Assembly (NCBI GenBank): GCA_026002305.1
Contig: BOBI01000020.1
Coordinates: forward strand, 1-23,254
Source of the DNA: Spirochaetia bacterium
GTDB lineage: Bacteria; Spirochaetota; Spirochaetia; Treponematales; Breznakiellaceae
Direction: 5' to 3'
Length of the DNA stretch: 23,254 nucleotides
In this document: positions 23,055 through 23,254 of the stretch, one piece after another
How positions within the stretch are numbered: position 1 is the stretch's first letter
How the letters are laid out: each line of letters opens with the position of its first letter
Program-made: the position numbers and the translations under genes
Notes under the pieces: generated by a model
The model's input: only the letters and a program-made list of their open reading frames with translations
What the model was told of the DNA's origin: nothing
The model's database searches: none

Positions 23055-23254
23055 CCACCCACCCCGCTCCAAATACATTTTTTCTGCCTTTAACACAAAA
23101 ACGGCGTGCGGTTTGTAAGACAAAGAGGGTGTGCAGATTTTATCGGCAGTTAAGCGCAAAAATATTTTCCCTTTCGCTCACGCTTGCTACAGTCACCTTT
23201 TTGGGCACACAGTTGCTTATTCGCCCCGCTTCGGTCAAGTGAGCTACAGAAAAA
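23055..23254. other. Unassigned right-edge sequence
   Basis: No recognised gene. Two frames are open to the edge on opposite strands: one from about 23119 on plus (containing FPFAHACYSHLFGHTVAYSP) and one ending at a TAA near 23151 on minus (containing SLDRSGANKQLCAQKGDC). Neither has a recognisable domain. Because both strands are open and lie beside a repeat, I suspect intergenic or repeat DNA, not a gene. Confidence 0.3.

Noticed and set aside
23055..23254. Possible gene ends or starts at the right edge
   Set aside because: Both strands are open with no recognisable domain or ribosome site; too little sequence to call a gene.

Overview
The window looks like a chromosomal segment of a spirochete, most likely a Treponema-type (Treponemataceae/Breznakiellaceae) bacterium. 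Reasons: a DUF4912 gene followed by a GH57/DUF1957 protein and a spirochete-style lipoprotein; a DUF2259 secreted protein; relaxed lipoboxes; frequent TTG/GTG starts; moderate G+C with an AT-richer glycan block. This placement rests on recognising protein families by eye, not on a search. No rRNA, tRNA, CRISPR array, complete insertion sequence or prophage module was seen.

Layout. Bases 1-106 hold the N-terminus of a gene leaving the left edge (minus strand, perhaps a PD-(D/E)XK 'Rpn/transposase-like' protein), then a nested inverted-repeat element (134-362). Genes at 435-4034 (plus) form a DUF4912 / GH57-like / lipoprotein operon. It converges on a tightly packed minus-strand operon (7834 to 4036): coaB, coaC, a P1/S58 self-cleaving peptidase and a RACo-type [2Fe-2S]/ASKHA activator of corrinoid proteins. 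A second minus-strand run (14150 to 7942, ending at a clear terminator) carries an AAA ATPase-nuclease, a DmpG-like aldolase, a split transketolase (N half then C half), a GT2 glycosyltransferase and a DHH phosphoesterase. From 14302 (plus) comes a complete polar amino-acid ABC importer (binding protein, permease, ATPase) behind a good sigma70-type promoter.

The gap after the importer (16463-16652) is notable. A promoter-like element, a stem-loop and a strong terminator hairpin together look like a ~105-nt small RNA, and both loops carry pyrimidine-rich anti-Shine-Dalgarno sequences. Then come a galactokinase-like gene with a shrunken aminotransferase-fold neighbour (minus), miaB (minus), a small membrane protein (minus), a small secreted protein and mnmA (plus), and a DUF2259 secreted protein (minus). 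The right edge holds a 27-bp copy of the repeat seen at the left.

Functional reading. Much of the window is housekeeping: CoA synthesis, tRNA modification by MiaB and MnmA, amino-acid uptake. The parts I consider least ordinary are: the candidate two-loop small RNA; the aldolase + split-transketolase + GT2 block, in which the transketolase N half lacks the usual catalytic histidines; the GH57-like protein whose acid/base Asp appears to be Lys; and the 36-nt dyad immediately before the ATPase start codon.
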